Positions 33,488 through 42,902 of a stretch of 64,000 nucleotides of DNA are shown in pieces. The translations under genes were made by a program, and so were the position numbers. Numbering within the stretch: position 1 is the first letter of the stretch; each line of letters begins with the position of its first letter. The notes beneath the pieces are model-generated. The model was not told where the DNA came from. It saw only the letters and a list, made by a program, of their open reading frames with translations, and ran no database searches. The stretch comes from CAWDMW01 sp963803575 (lineage in GTDB: Bacteria; Pseudomonadota; Alphaproteobacteria; Rickettsiales; UBA998), in the NCBI GenBank assembly GCA_963803575.1, contig CAWDMW010000002.1:868001-932000 (forward strand), written 5' to 3'.

Positions 33488-34786
33488 ATGCGTTATTCAC
33501 ATCTATTTATTCCCCTCATTAAAGAGAATCCTTCCGAAGCAAAGGTTGTATCTCACAGGCTTATGTTGCGCTCTGGTATGGTCAGACAACATTCTGCCGG
33601 TATTTATAGCTGGCTGCCACTGGGGTTACGTGTGTTGGAACGCATCTCTGGGATTATTCGCGAGGAATTAAATGCGATTGGTGCGGCAGAACTACTCATG
33701 CCAAACATGCAACCTGTTGAGTTATGGGAGGAATCCGGGCGGGGATGTTACGGCGACGAGACGCTGAAAGCCGTAGATCGTCATAAACGCACCCTGATTT
33801 ACGGGCCTACGCATGAGGAAATGATTACCGATTTATTTCGTCGTCATGTGAAAAGTTATAAGTCGCTACCAATGAATCTGTATCAGATACAATGGAAATT
33901 TCGTGATGAAATACGCCCGCGTTTTGGTGTGATGCGTGGACGGGAATTCCTGATGAAAGATGCCTATACGTTTTCTGAAGATGCCGCCAGCCATCAGGCA
34001 TTATATGACACAATGTATGCCACGTATTTTAAAATTTTCCGCAGGATGGGACTCAAAGCCATTCCGTTTAAGGCAGATTCCGGGCAGATTGGTGGAGATC
34101 AGAGCCATGAGTTTCAGGTAGTGGCTGAGACGGGCGAGAGTGACATTTATTATGATAAGGTATTGGAAGCGCTGACCTCAACAGACACTTTGGATATTGA
34201 CGCGATACGCACGCATTATTCGGCGACTGACGAAAAGCATGACCCCGCACAATGCACGGTTCCAGATGACCAACTAGTTAAAGCACGTGGCATTGAAGTC
34301 GGGCATATTTTTTATTTCGGTGATAAATATTCTAAACCGATGAAAGCGATGATTCGCAATAGCGAGGGGCAGGAAGTACCTGTCATGATGGGCGCTCATG
34401 GCATTGGTGTGTCACGTCTGGTTGCCGCGATCATTGAAGTGCATCATGACGATAAGGGCATTAATTGGCCAGAAGCAGTGGCTCCTTTCTACGCAGGTAT
34501 CGTCAATATCCGTCAGGGGGATGAAGCGTGTGATGCGCTATCAGAGGCAATCTATCAGCAATTGCAAAGGGCAGGGGTTGATGTATTGTATCATGATACA
34601 GATGATCGCGCTGGTGCTAAGTTTGCTGCTATGGAACTGATTGGCTTGCCTTGGCAGATTACGGTAGCACCAAAGCTGATTGCTGAGAATAAGATAGAAT
34701 TGAAGTGCCGTGCAACAGGTGACATAGAGATTATCTCTTCTGACGCACTGATAGAACGTATGACGTCACCCTCTCAAAAGTCGTAA
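33488..34786 (+). CDS. proS: Prolyl-tRNA synthetase, short bacterial type
   Basis: A 432-residue class II synthetase that charges tRNA-Pro. The start MRYSHLFIPL fits the family better than an upstream ATG at 33434. Motif 2 is seen in FRDEIRPRFGVMRGREF and motif 3 in GIGVSRLVAA. It lacks the large editing insertion between motifs 2 and 3 found in E. coli ProRS, as is usual in alphaproteobacteria, so misacylated Ala-tRNA-Pro would need a free-standing editor. Its 3' end overlaps the convergent DUF481 gene by 13 bases. Confidence 0.93.
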   Translation: MRYSHLFIPLIKENPSEAKVVSHRLMLRSGMVRQHSAGIYSWLPLGLRVLERISGIIREELNAIGAAELLMPNMQPVELWEESGRGCYGDETLKAVDRHKRTLIYGPTHEEMITDLFRRHVKSYKSLPMNLYQIQWKFRDEIRPRFGVMRGREFLMKDAYTFSEDAASHQALYDTMYATYFKIFRRMGLKAIPFKADSGQIGGDQSHEFQVVAETGESDIYYDKVLEALTSTDTLDIDAIRTHYSATDEKHDPAQCTVPDDQLVKARGIEVGHIFYFGDKYSKPMKAMIRNSEGQEVPVMMGAHGIGVSRLVAAIIEVHHDDKGINWPEAVAPFYAGIVNIRQGDEACDALSEAIYQQLQRAGVDVLYHDTDDRAGAKFAAMELIGLPWQITVAPKLIAENKIELKCRATGDIEIISSDALIERMTSPSQKS

Positions 34787-35721
34787 ACGATACCCAATAG
34801 CGTCCGTGTATCAGCCGCTTGTGTGCTGTCTGGCGCATTTGCAATATATTCGATGTAGTAAGCTGCTTTTAATGCCAGTGAGTCAGTGATGCGGCTTTTT
34901 AGGTACGTTTCTGACTCATAAATATCATTCTCTTCACTAAACGATGCACTGGCTTCTTCTCCAATGCTCCATCCATTAGCAAACGTCCATTCCAGATCAG
35001 TTTGTAACTTCACCAGAAATGATTGGCTGCTTTCACCATTCGTCAGTTTTTCCTGCCGCGCTCCGGCACCACCCCGTGCTTCCCATTGGAAATCTTGTCT
35101 ATCGTAGATAATATAACCAGGCCCCAACAGCTCGGATAAGCGGTAATCATATCCGCTGAACCGGTCATCTACGTAACTAACTTCACCAAAGATAAACCAG
35201 CGATCATCCAATTTATAATCACTACGCAGCAATGCGCGGTATTCTTCAGCAATCGTTTCTTCCTGCTCTGTGCTATGGCGAGCGGATGCTTCAACTACAC
35301 TACGGTATCGGCCAATAGTATGTTTCAGGTTTCCAGCTAATTGCAGATTTCGTTGGCGCGTATCCCCGGTGCGCCAGTCAGCATTGGCTTCCACGCTTCC
35401 TTCTACTTCCTGCGTATGCCACCAGCCAAAACGCTCGGTTTTGCGTTTCTTGGCGGTGTCTTTTGGTTTCTGCACCATTGCTGTATTAGGCATGATGCAA
35501 TCATTAGCAAAATACATATCTAAATCTTTTTGCTTTTTGGGATAAAGCTGTGCAACGCGCGCCATAATTGCTTCACGAATGAACGCATCATCCTGCGCAC
35601 ATGCCTTATTGACCAGCACAAATGGATCAGTTGGTGGCGATGTTTCTGTCTTTGCCACCGCAAACGCAGCGTAAGAACCTAGCACCGCCAACAACGTTAT
35701 GATGTAAAACAGCGATTTCAC
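34774..35721 (-). CDS. DUF481 outer-membrane protein
   Basis: A 315-residue protein with a signal peptide (about residues 1-22) and a C-terminal domain of alternating beta strands that ends in GIVYDF, matching DUF481/YdiY-type outer-membrane barrels. The region GWWHTQEVEGSVEANADWRTGDT is the family's start pattern. Between signal and barrel lies a Cys-containing helical part of about 70 residues that is unusual for the family and may be a periplasmic plug. It follows purB by ten bases in the same direction, so the two may be co-transcribed. The function of the family is not established. Confidence 0.8.
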   Translation of the reverse strand: MKSLFYIITLLAVLGSYAAFAVAKTETSPPTDPFVLVNKACAQDDAFIREAIMARVAQLYPKKQKDLDMYFANDCIMPNTAMVQKPKDTAKKRKTERFGWWHTQEVEGSVEANADWRTGDTRQRNLQLAGNLKHTIGRYRSVVEASARHSTEQEETIAEEYRALLRSDYKLDDRWFIFGEVSYVDDRFSGYDYRLSELLGPGYIIYDRQDFQWEARGGAGARQEKLTNGESSQSFLVKLQTDLEWTFANGWSIGEEASASFSEENDIYESETYLKSRITDSLALKAAYYIEYIANAPDSTQAADTRTLLGIVYDF

Positions 35722-35731
35722 GAAAGGATGT

Positions 35732-37030
35732 TTAAGAAAAGACGCGGGAAAATAGAGTGTCTACATGTTTGGTATGGTAGCGCATATCAAACGTTGCACG
35801 AATCTGATCTTCTGACAATGCGGCCATCACATCTGCATCACCCAGCAATTCCTGCATAAAATCTTTCTTTTCCTGCCATACTTTCATTGCGTTACGTTGC
35901 ACATACAGATATGCATCTTCGCGGCTAACCCCTGCTTGTGTCAGGGCAAGCAATACACGTTGTGAGAATACTAACCCCCCCAAACGATCCATGTTTTCCT
36001 GCATCCGCTCAGGATACACCACAAGATTCTCAACCAGTCCAATTAACCGATTTAAGGCAAAATCAAGCGTAATGGTGGCGTCAGGCGCAATCATACGTTC
36101 GACCGATGAATGAGAAATATCGCGCTCATGCCAGAGTGCCACATTCTCCATTGCGGGCAGAGCATAAGAGCGCACCATACGCGCCAGACCTGTCAGGTTT
36201 TCTGACAATACCGGATTGCGCTTATGCGGCATAGCTGATGAGCCTTTCTGACCTTTTGAGAAAAACTCTTCGGCTTCCAGCACTTCAGTGCGTTGCAAAT
36301 GTCGAATTTCTACCGCGATATTTTCAACAGAGGAGGCAATGACGCCCAGTGTTGCAAAATACTGTGCATGACGATCCCGTGGAATCACTTGCGTGGAAAT
36401 GGGTTCCGGAGTGAGAGACAATTTATCCGCCACATACGCTTCTACATCAGGAGAAATATTAGCAAATGTCCCAACCGCACCGGAAATAGCACATGTGGCG
36501 ATATCTTTACGCGCTGCTTGCAGACGCTCTTTGTTACGGGCAAATTCTGCATAAAACCGCGCAAATTTTAAGCCCATCGTGACAGGCTCTGCATGAATAC
36601 CGTGCGAACGCCCCACGGCCACCATCTCTTTGGTTTCATAGGCACGCTTCTTTAACACATTCAGCAAACGATCCAGGTCTTCCAGTAATATGTCAGTAGC
36701 TTGCGCTAATTGCACAGATAGACAAGTGTCAAGCACGTCAGAACTTGTCATGCCCTGATGCAAAAAGCGGCTATATTCGCCAATGCCTTCACCGGCAACC
36801 GTTAGAAACGCAATCACATCATGTTTGGTTACACGTTCTACCGCATCAATTTTTTCCACGTCGAACTGCTCTGGTTTACCTGCCCATATGGCATCAGCCG
36901 CTTGCTGAGGAATAACCCCCGCATTAGCCATGGCCTCGCATGCATAGGCCTCAATATCGAACCAGATATTGAACTTATTTTGAGGTTCCCAGATAGCGAC
37001 CATGGTGTCGCGTGCGTAACGTGGAATCAT
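35732..37030 (-). CDS. purB: Adenylosuccinate lyase
   Basis: A 432-residue enzyme of purine synthesis. It splits SAICAR and adenylosuccinate, releasing fumarate. The fumarase/aspartase superfamily signature GSSAMPHKRNP is clear, and the His-containing TSSDVLDTC region is present. The start MIPRYARDTM at 37030 matches the conserved N-terminus; a GTG 13 codons upstream is less likely. Length is typical of the short bacterial form. It lies upstream of the DUF481 gene. Confidence 0.95.
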   Translation of the reverse strand: MIPRYARDTMVAIWEPQNKFNIWFDIEAYACEAMANAGVIPQQAADAIWAGKPEQFDVEKIDAVERVTKHDVIAFLTVAGEGIGEYSRFLHQGMTSSDVLDTCLSVQLAQATDILLEDLDRLLNVLKKRAYETKEMVAVGRSHGIHAEPVTMGLKFARFYAEFARNKERLQAARKDIATCAISGAVGTFANISPDVEAYVADKLSLTPEPISTQVIPRDRHAQYFATLGVIASSVENIAVEIRHLQRTEVLEAEEFFSKGQKGSSAMPHKRNPVLSENLTGLARMVRSYALPAMENVALWHERDISHSSVERMIAPDATITLDFALNRLIGLVENLVVYPERMQENMDRLGGLVFSQRVLLALTQAGVSREDAYLYVQRNAMKVWQEKKDFMQELLGDADVMAALSEDQIRATFDMRYHTKHVDTLFSRVFS

Positions 37031-37104
37031 TGTCTGATGCTCTTTTATCTTTTGTTCATTTTCAGGCACGCACTATAGAGAAATGAACCACCTACTGCAA
37101 GGTT

Positions 37105-38073
37105 TTACGACCAGCGTTCCGACTGTGTCTCACGTGATGGTGCTTTGGTTGGTGTGTTGGGAGGGGGAGGGGAACTACCTGGCGACGTATCCTGAACAGG
37201 GTACGTTTTCTGTGTTGCCCGTTCCTCATCAATTTGTTTTAGCGCATCAACCCGGCTTTCTTCTGTTTGGTTGGTCTTGGAAATCATGTCCATTTTCCCC
37301 GAAGCAGTCAAAATTAGGGCAAAAAGCAATTGTGCAAACATATTCTCCATACTGCCCGCAGGTGCTTGCTGCATATTTTGCTCGTAAGTGCGATGCGCGC
37401 CTTGATCCTGCAATTGATTAGAGACTTGCTTGGTGTTTGGCAGAGGATTAAACAATGAGGCAAAAGGTGACATACCAGCACCATCTGATTTCTGGGTATG
37501 GTTTGCTTTCACCGCCTGATATTGTTCACCACTCATGCCTGCGGCAATAGGTGGCATATCCACACCTTGCTTCTTTAAGAATGCATCCATTTTATCTGCA
37601 TCTAAAAAGGTGTTACTGAGAGGCTTGCCATTAAGATTGCTTTTATCATAGGTGATAGTCTTAACAGCATTGCTGGTATTGCCTTGCGTTATATCAAGCG
37701 ATCCATCGGCATGTACTTTAGTGACCATACCAATATGTGAGTGAGCTTTTCCTCCTTTACTTGTGAAAGAAAAGACATCGCCAACACCGGGACTTTCCTG
37801 TCCAATCGTTGAAGAAAACTCATTCTTAGCACCATGATTCATCACAGAAGCGACTGATAACTCGCTTGGTACCCCTTTGAACACAGCATCATACCCGGCA
37901 CTTTCATAAATATTGGTAATAAAACCAGCGCACCACGGTTCTTTGTTATGTGCGCCACTAAAGCGAGCAATCGCTCCCTCGTTTTTTCCAACTTCTTTCT
38001 GGCCAACTGCATTCAACGCTGTTTGTATAACGTTGCCCTGTACAGTCTGAAATGGTGCATTACTTGTTGTCAT
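37105..38073 (-). CDS. CHAP-domain peptidoglycan hydrolase-like protein
   Basis: A 322-residue protein with an N-terminal CHAP/NlpC-like cysteine amidase domain. The nucleophile is C48 (EPWCAGF), the His is H113 (HSHIGMV), and a polar third residue follows in ITQGN (N132). Such enzymes cut amide bonds in peptidoglycan. No signal peptide is visible. A hydrophobic segment lies near 250-262 and the C-terminal tail is Pro-rich (PGSSPPPPNTPTKAP). It sits 28 bases downstream of an S11-like DD-peptidase gene with a similar tail, so the two probably form a wall-modifying operon. Export route and target are unknown. Confidence 0.8.
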   Translation of the reverse strand: MTTSNAPFQTVQGNVIQTALNAVGQKEVGKNEGAIARFSGAHNKEPWCAGFITNIYESAGYDAVFKGVPSELSVASVMNHGAKNEFSSTIGQESPGVGDVFSFTSKGGKAHSHIGMVTKVHADGSLDITQGNTSNAVKTITYDKSNLNGKPLSNTFLDADKMDAFLKKQGVDMPPIAAGMSGEQYQAVKANHTQKSDGAGMSPFASLFNPLPNTKQVSNQLQDQGAHRTYEQNMQQAPAGSMENMFAQLLFALILTASGKMDMISKTNQTEESRVDALKQIDEERATQKTYPVQDTSPGSSPPPPNTPTKAPSRETQSERWS

Positions 38074-38101
38074 AATATGTGTTTTCCTTGTCGTATTACA
38101 A

Positions 38102-39352
38102 CTAGCTTAACTGCGCTTGCGATGCTTGATTTGGCGCAGTGGATGGTGTGTTGGCCGGTGTTTTATTAGTAGCTCCGGCACTGGCAACCATGGTGTTATT
38201 AATAGAGCTATTTTCTAAGGCATCACCGGATGCTTTAATGGCCGCATGCCAGTTTGATACACCCTGTGCTTCTGCTACTGCAATAGAACCATGTTCATTA
38301 CTTGCAAGTGCTGATTTTACCGTACCTGAAGTTTTCTCAATAATTCCTCTTGCTGTACCAGTTTTAACAACATCGAAATTAGTATATTGTGCCATACCGG
38401 TTTGGTTTTTGGTGGTATCAAAGTATTTTGCAACTTCCGGGTGCTGGCTATCCAGCATTTGTGCTGCAATAGCCATTTCGTAAGCAGTTGAAACATTTTT
38501 AGTGCTTTTGTGAATATATCCGCTATTGCCAGTTGGAAGTCCAGAAAAATTACCAAGTGTTGTTTTTTTAAAGCCCATGTCATCTTTTAGTGTCTTGTTA
38601 GCCAGATCAATGACTTTATCTTTGTCGCCACCTGTCATTCGCGCAGCCATAGCAGTTACCAATTTATCTGCAGCAGCGTTACTGGAATTTTCTGCCAGTG
38701 CTTGCAAAGGAGGTTTTGGTTTTACCCCGCCTTTCGTTTTGACAGCATTTGCGGGGTCATTATTAAACGCTTCTAAAAAGCCTTTATCCAGCAATCCTTT
38801 CTTCTCCCACTGACTAGCAACCATAAGACCAATAGGCTTAGCGGTAGATGCAAGATCTGCAAGTCTAAATGATGCATTGCCTCCAAGGTAAGTGCCATCG
38901 GGCGCTACTATAGCCGTAAACGCTTTACTAGGATCATTTGTGATTTTGGATCCTTTCTCATTACTCGCTTTTACATTACTAATATCCTGCACCTGTACCA
39001 CCGCCTGACTCACGGCGCGTGTTCCGGATGGGCTGTATGATGCATTACTTAGCGAATAACCTTCTGGCAATCCACCGTTTGAGCGTTGCGTAGATGATTG
39101 GTTTTGTGCCTCATTTTGGGTAGGTGCCTGATTGGTATCGGCTGGCGGGGGTGTTGGCTTGTTTTGAAGCATCCCCATCAATCCCTGCATCAGCCCGCCC
39201 AGCCCGTTACTCAAGCCACCCAATATATTAGGAATTACGGTAAAAAGCCCTACCACCAGCATGATAATAGGCATCATTTTTCCAAAAGCCCCCAGTGGGT
39301 TGCTTTTTTCCTTATCTGTAGGTGGTGTAACGTTTGGCTGTGTCTTTGGCAT
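38102..39352 (-). CDS. S11-like D-alanyl-D-alanine peptidase
   Basis: A 416-residue penicillin-binding-type serine peptidase. The three active-site motifs are present in order: STAK (S169-K172), SSN (S223-N225) and KTG (K330-G332). A hydrophobic segment at about residues 27-45 may anchor the protein in the inner membrane. A Pro/Gln/Asn-rich linker (65-90) and a Pro/Thr-rich tail frame the catalytic domain. The start at 39352 removes an unlikely 54-residue extension. It should trim stem peptides in peptidoglycan. It lies upstream of the CHAP protein gene in the same direction. Divergence from standard DacA/DacD proteins is substantial. Confidence 0.8.
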   Translation of the reverse strand: MPKTQPNVTPPTDKEKSNPLGAFGKMMPIIMLVVGLFTVIPNILGGLSNGLGGLMQGLMGMLQNKPTPPPADTNQAPTQNEAQNQSSTQRSNGGLPEGYSLSNASYSPSGTRAVSQAVVQVQDISNVKASNEKGSKITNDPSKAFTAIVAPDGTYLGGNASFRLADLASTAKPIGLMVASQWEKKGLLDKGFLEAFNNDPANAVKTKGGVKPKPPLQALAENSSNAAADKLVTAMAARMTGGDKDKVIDLANKTLKDDMGFKKTTLGNFSGLPTGNSGYIHKSTKNVSTAYEMAIAAQMLDSQHPEVAKYFDTTKNQTGMAQYTNFDVVKTGTARGIIEKTSGTVKSALASNEHGSIAVAEAQGVSNWHAAIKASGDALENSSINNTMVASAGATNKTPANTPSTAPNQASQAQLS

Positions 39353-39467
39353 GTATCTGAGTATACCCGATGAACATGACAGTTTCATGACGTTGGATAT
39401 ACTTAAATCCCTATATTCCATAAGTAGGTAAACAGAAATATTAACTATTATTCTATAAAATATAATA

Positions 39468-40268
39468 ATGAATCCGGCACGCAATCTTGCTTTCTCACTT
39501 ATAGAACTCTCCATTATACTCGTTATTCTAGGGCTGATAACTGGAGGAATTTTAACCGGACAAAGTTTGACTAAGGCAGCCGAATTGCGTGCAATAACAA
39601 CTGAGTTTAGAGAATTTCAGACTGGCGTATACGCCTTCAAAGGAAAATATTTTGCTTTGCCTGGCGACATAAGTAACGCGCACGAGTTCTGGGGTGTTGC
39701 AGGTGGGGCAGGAATGATTGGTGATGGTTGTGAGTCTGCATCTGGATCAGGAACGGAGACATGTAGCGGTGATGGCGATAATGCAATAGAAGAAAATGGT
39801 ACAAATAGATATGCCGAAAATTTTACTTTCTGGCAACATCTCTCGAACGCTGAACTGATAGCAGGACAGTTTACAGGGATAACAGGTCCGTCTTTTTCAG
39901 ATGATGCTACACCGGGTGAAAATGTACCAGCTTCTACTTATCCCGGGGCTGGATGGAGTGTAGATCAGCAAGAATGGCCTAATGCTACTAGATACAATAT
40001 TAACTACGCAGCACATACGTTAGAGTTTGGAGCTAACGAGACTGGTAGTGACGTTGATCAACCTGTTCTAATTCCTGAAGATGCATGGAATATTGATAAA
40101 AAAATTGATGATGGTTTGCCGGCAAAAGGACAAGTCATAGCATTTTTCTGGAATAATCAATGTGCAAGCGCGAATGACGGTTCCAATTCAGCGTCTAATG
40201 TTGAGGCATCATATAATTTATCTGTAGATACCATTGAGTGCGCTCTTATTTTTGATAATCCTTTTTGA
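39468..40268 (+). CDS. Type IV pilin-like prepilin
   Basis: A 266-residue protein with an N-terminal prepilin methylation segment (AFSLIELSIILVILGLITGG), including the conserved Glu at position 5 of the mature protein. The residue before the mature Phe is Ala rather than Gly. The C-terminal domain is acidic, Asn/Gly-rich and has Cys residues that may pair. It would be processed by a prepilin peptidase and join a pilus or pseudopilus. No other pilus genes are nearby, so it is an orphan here. It is larger than major pilins and could be a minor pilin or a type II secretion pseudopilin. Confidence 0.8.
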   Translation: MNPARNLAFSLIELSIILVILGLITGGILTGQSLTKAAELRAITTEFREFQTGVYAFKGKYFALPGDISNAHEFWGVAGGAGMIGDGCESASGSGTETCSGDGDNAIEENGTNRYAENFTFWQHLSNAELIAGQFTGITGPSFSDDATPGENVPASTYPGAGWSVDQQEWPNATRYNINYAAHTLEFGANETGSDVDQPVLIPEDAWNIDKKIDDGLPAKGQVIAFFWNNQCASANDGSNSASNVEASYNLSVDTIECALIFDNPF

Positions 40269-40283
40269 TTATTTACAGGGTAT

Positions 40284-41021
40284 TTAGTTCGGGGCGCCCG
40301 TTTTACAAAAAATATGGGCAATATAGGTGCGTGCCATTTGTTCGAGGCGGTATTTTCCAAGGGTAAGTAGTGAATTATGCTGCTTATAATACACCCGGTG
40401 CAAATCCAGAAACTGCTTTAATTCCTGTGCCGTCACGGCAATGTCGCTTCTGTCAACAATCTCGTCGCGCGCAGAACCAACATTGCGCTGCACAGCAACA
40501 CTTTTTGCTGTCACAACCCCAACCACGTTACCGGAAAAATCCAGTAAAGGCCCACCACTATTTCCCTGACGTGCTGCATCAGTGAATTGCAGCCAATTAT
40601 GCTCACCTGAAGGGCCTTTCAGCGCTTTGACTGTTGCGGTTCTGACCACATACGGGCTGCGATGCGACTGTGCTTCAGGATAGCCAATAATCATGACATC
40701 TTCTTTTTTCTGAACTTTCGTATCCATCCAGCGAAGCTGTGCAACACGTTCAGGGCGGTAATCTGTTTGCAGCAAGGCCAGATCACGCTTTAGATCAATG
40801 GCTTTGAGCCATGCGCGGTGTTGGTGTCTTCCACTATTGGTGAAGTAAATATCTTTCTGGTTCAGACAATCCCGAATCACATGCGCGTTTGTCACCATTT
40901 GCCCCTGACGGCTAACAAAGAACCCGGTACCGCTGGAATAATAGGTACGGGTTTGTGCAGCGGCGTCAGAGCTAATATGTATGCTTACAGCGCACCAGAT
41001 AACCATCCATATAAAGCGCAT
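40284..41021 (-). CDS. Trypsin-like serine protease
   Basis: A 245-residue secreted protease with a signal peptide (about residues 1-22). The catalytic triad of the S1/HtrA type is visible: H47 (TNAHVI), D80 (DLALLQ) and S155 (QGNSGGPLL). No PDZ domain follows; instead there is a short helical tail with a Cys pair. It is therefore a minimal HtrA-like periplasmic protease. Its ATG directly follows the stop codon of icd (TAGATG), so the two are co-translated. Confidence 0.88.
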   Translation of the reverse strand: MRFIWMVIWCAVSIHISSDAAAQTRTYYSSGTGFFVSRQGQMVTNAHVIRDCLNQKDIYFTNSGRHQHRAWLKAIDLKRDLALLQTDYRPERVAQLRWMDTKVQKKEDVMIIGYPEAQSHRSPYVVRTATVKALKGPSGEHNWLQFTDAARQGNSGGPLLDFSGNVVGVVTAKSVAVQRNVGSARDEIVDRSDIAVTAQELKQFLDLHRVYYKQHNSLLTLGKYRLEQMARTYIAHIFCKTGAPN

Positions 41022-42236
41022 CTATCCCCGCATAGCCGTATTGAGTCGCCCTCGCACGGCATCCATGAATTGGCGCGTTGTCAGGTACGGCTGATCGTTG
41101 CCTAGTAACAAAGCCAAATCTTTGGTCATATGCCCTGATTCAACAGTGTCAATACACACTTTCTCCAACGTATCCGCAAATGCTGCCACGTCAGGTGTTT
41201 CATCAAACTGTGCGCGGTATTTTAATCCGGTTGTCCATGCAAAGATGCTGGCAATAGGGTTGGTAGATGTTTCTTTGCCTTGCTGGTGCTGGCGGTAATG
41301 GCGTGTGACTGTGCCATGTGCGGCTTCTGTTTCAACCGTGTTGCCGTCGGGTGTGATAAGGACAGAGGTCATGAGTCCCAGTGAGCCAAATCCTTGCGCC
41401 ACTACATCGGATTGCACATCACCGTCATAATTCTTACACGCCCAGACAAAGCCGCCAGATGATTTAATGGCGTATGCTACCATATCGTCAATCAGTCGGT
41501 GTTCATAAAGCAAACCTGCTGCTTCGTATTGTGGTTTAAATTCCTCTTCGTAAACGGACTGAAAAATGTCTTTGAACTCACCATCATAAATTTTTAAAAT
41601 CGTGTTCTTGGTGGAAAGATAGAGAGGTAGCTTGCGATTTAATGCATAATGGAAGCAGGCGCGGGCAAAACCACGAATGGAGTCATCATGATTATACATG
41701 GAAAGTGCCACGCCATTGCCGGGAAAATCAAACACATGATGATGCACAGGCTCTCCATCTTCCGGTGTGAACGTTAAGGTGAGGGTTCCTTTTCCTTCAA
41801 TGCGCAAATCTGTTGCGCGATATTGATCGCCAAAGGCATGACGTCCAACAATGATAGGGTGTTCCCAGGCTGGAACATATTTGGGAATATTATTGATGAT
41901 GATGGGTTCACGAAAGATGGTGCCGCCCAGGATATTGCGTATCGTACCATTAGGCGAGCGCCACATCTGTTTCAAATCAAATTCTTTCACACGCGCTTCA
42001 TCCGGCGTGATGGTTGCGCATTTAATGCCCACCCCATATTCACGTATCGCATGAGCGGCATCTTTGGTGATGTTATCATCCGTTGCATCGCGATGCGTCA
42101 CGGACAAATCAAAATATTTTAGGTCAATTGACAGATACGGGTGAATCAGTTCGTCTTTGATCCATTGCCAGATGATGCGTGTCATTTCATCCCCGTCCAT
42201 TTCAATCACAGGGGTCTTTACAGGTATTTTGCTCAT
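41022..42236 (-). CDS. icd: NADP-dependent isocitrate dehydrogenase
   Basis: A 404-residue enzyme converting isocitrate to 2-oxoglutarate. It belongs to the eukaryote-like homodimeric group common in alphaproteobacteria, with KTPVIEMDGDEMTRI at the start and NILGGTIFREPII as the substrate-binding signature. The start at 42236 is set by family alignment; an in-frame extension of 13 residues lies upstream. The gene is intact and followed without gap by a protease gene. Confidence 0.95.
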   Translation of the reverse strand: MSKIPVKTPVIEMDGDEMTRIIWQWIKDELIHPYLSIDLKYFDLSVTHRDATDDNITKDAAHAIREYGVGIKCATITPDEARVKEFDLKQMWRSPNGTIRNILGGTIFREPIIINNIPKYVPAWEHPIIVGRHAFGDQYRATDLRIEGKGTLTLTFTPEDGEPVHHHVFDFPGNGVALSMYNHDDSIRGFARACFHYALNRKLPLYLSTKNTILKIYDGEFKDIFQSVYEEEFKPQYEAAGLLYEHRLIDDMVAYAIKSSGGFVWACKNYDGDVQSDVVAQGFGSLGLMTSVLITPDGNTVETEAAHGTVTRHYRQHQQGKETSTNPIASIFAWTTGLKYRAQFDETPDVAAFADTLEKVCIDTVESGHMTKDLALLLGNDQPYLTTRQFMDAVRGRLNTAMRG

Positions 42237-42364
42237 ATAGGGTTTGATCTCGTATGTAAAAAGGATGTTCGTCAATCATAGCAAAGGATGATACGAAAGT
42301 CATGATCCTCGTTTGACTTTATAATATAATCCTAAAAGCACTATGAAGATAATGCTTTTTAAAG

Positions 42365-42874
42365 GTGAATATTTGCTGTATAAATAATGGCATGGTTTGT
42401 AAACATGAAAAAGCAGCAGAGTTGGAAAAGCTTAAAGCAGAAGGTGCGGTACTGAAAGAACGCTATTTGACTGCAAATAAAGAAGCAGGTCACAGCCAGC
42501 TTGCTGCTGGATTTTTCTCAGCTGTTGCCGCCGCCGCCATTGCCGCTACCGCTATTCCCGCAATTGTTGGTATGGCTGGAGGTATTGCCGGATATTTGAT
42601 TGGTGCTTCCATAGTGTCCGGTATCGCTGCTGCTTATTTCGGGAATGAAGCATTGGATAGAAACAGCAAGCAGCAGAATATTAAAGAGAGCTGGCATGAC
42701 AAGAAAGATGCATATCGGGACAAACGGTTAGCGGAATATAACGCCCATCAGATTGTGCATGAGATAAAGCATGATAACGATCTTGGGCAAATGTTTAGCC
42801 AAAAAAACTGGGAAGATACCATTACGCAGGAGCGTCAGGAACATAACCCTGCGTTACCTGCTGCCAGTCGATAG
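42365..42874 (+). CDS. Hypothetical membrane-hairpin protein
   Basis: A 169-residue protein of unknown family. The start is uncertain: GTG 42365 has AAAGGTG around it, whereas ATG 42392 would give 160 residues. A charged helix is followed by a very hydrophobic Ala/Gly/Ile-rich segment (about residues 48-97) that can form two membrane passes, and then by a charged His/Lys-rich helical tail. Composition resembles the Gly-rich hydrophobic parts of the 27382 and 28631 proteins. It converges on lolD. Confidence 0.55.
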   Translation: MNICCINNGMVCKHEKAAELEKLKAEGAVLKERYLTANKEAGHSQLAAGFFSAVAAAAIAATAIPAIVGMAGGIAGYLIGASIVSGIAAAYFGNEALDRNSKQQNIKESWHDKKDAYRDKRLAEYNAHQIVHEIKHDNDLGQMFSQKNWEDTITQERQEHNPALPAASR

Positions 42875-42902
42875 GCAACTATTACTGTCTGCCGTACGTG
42901 TT

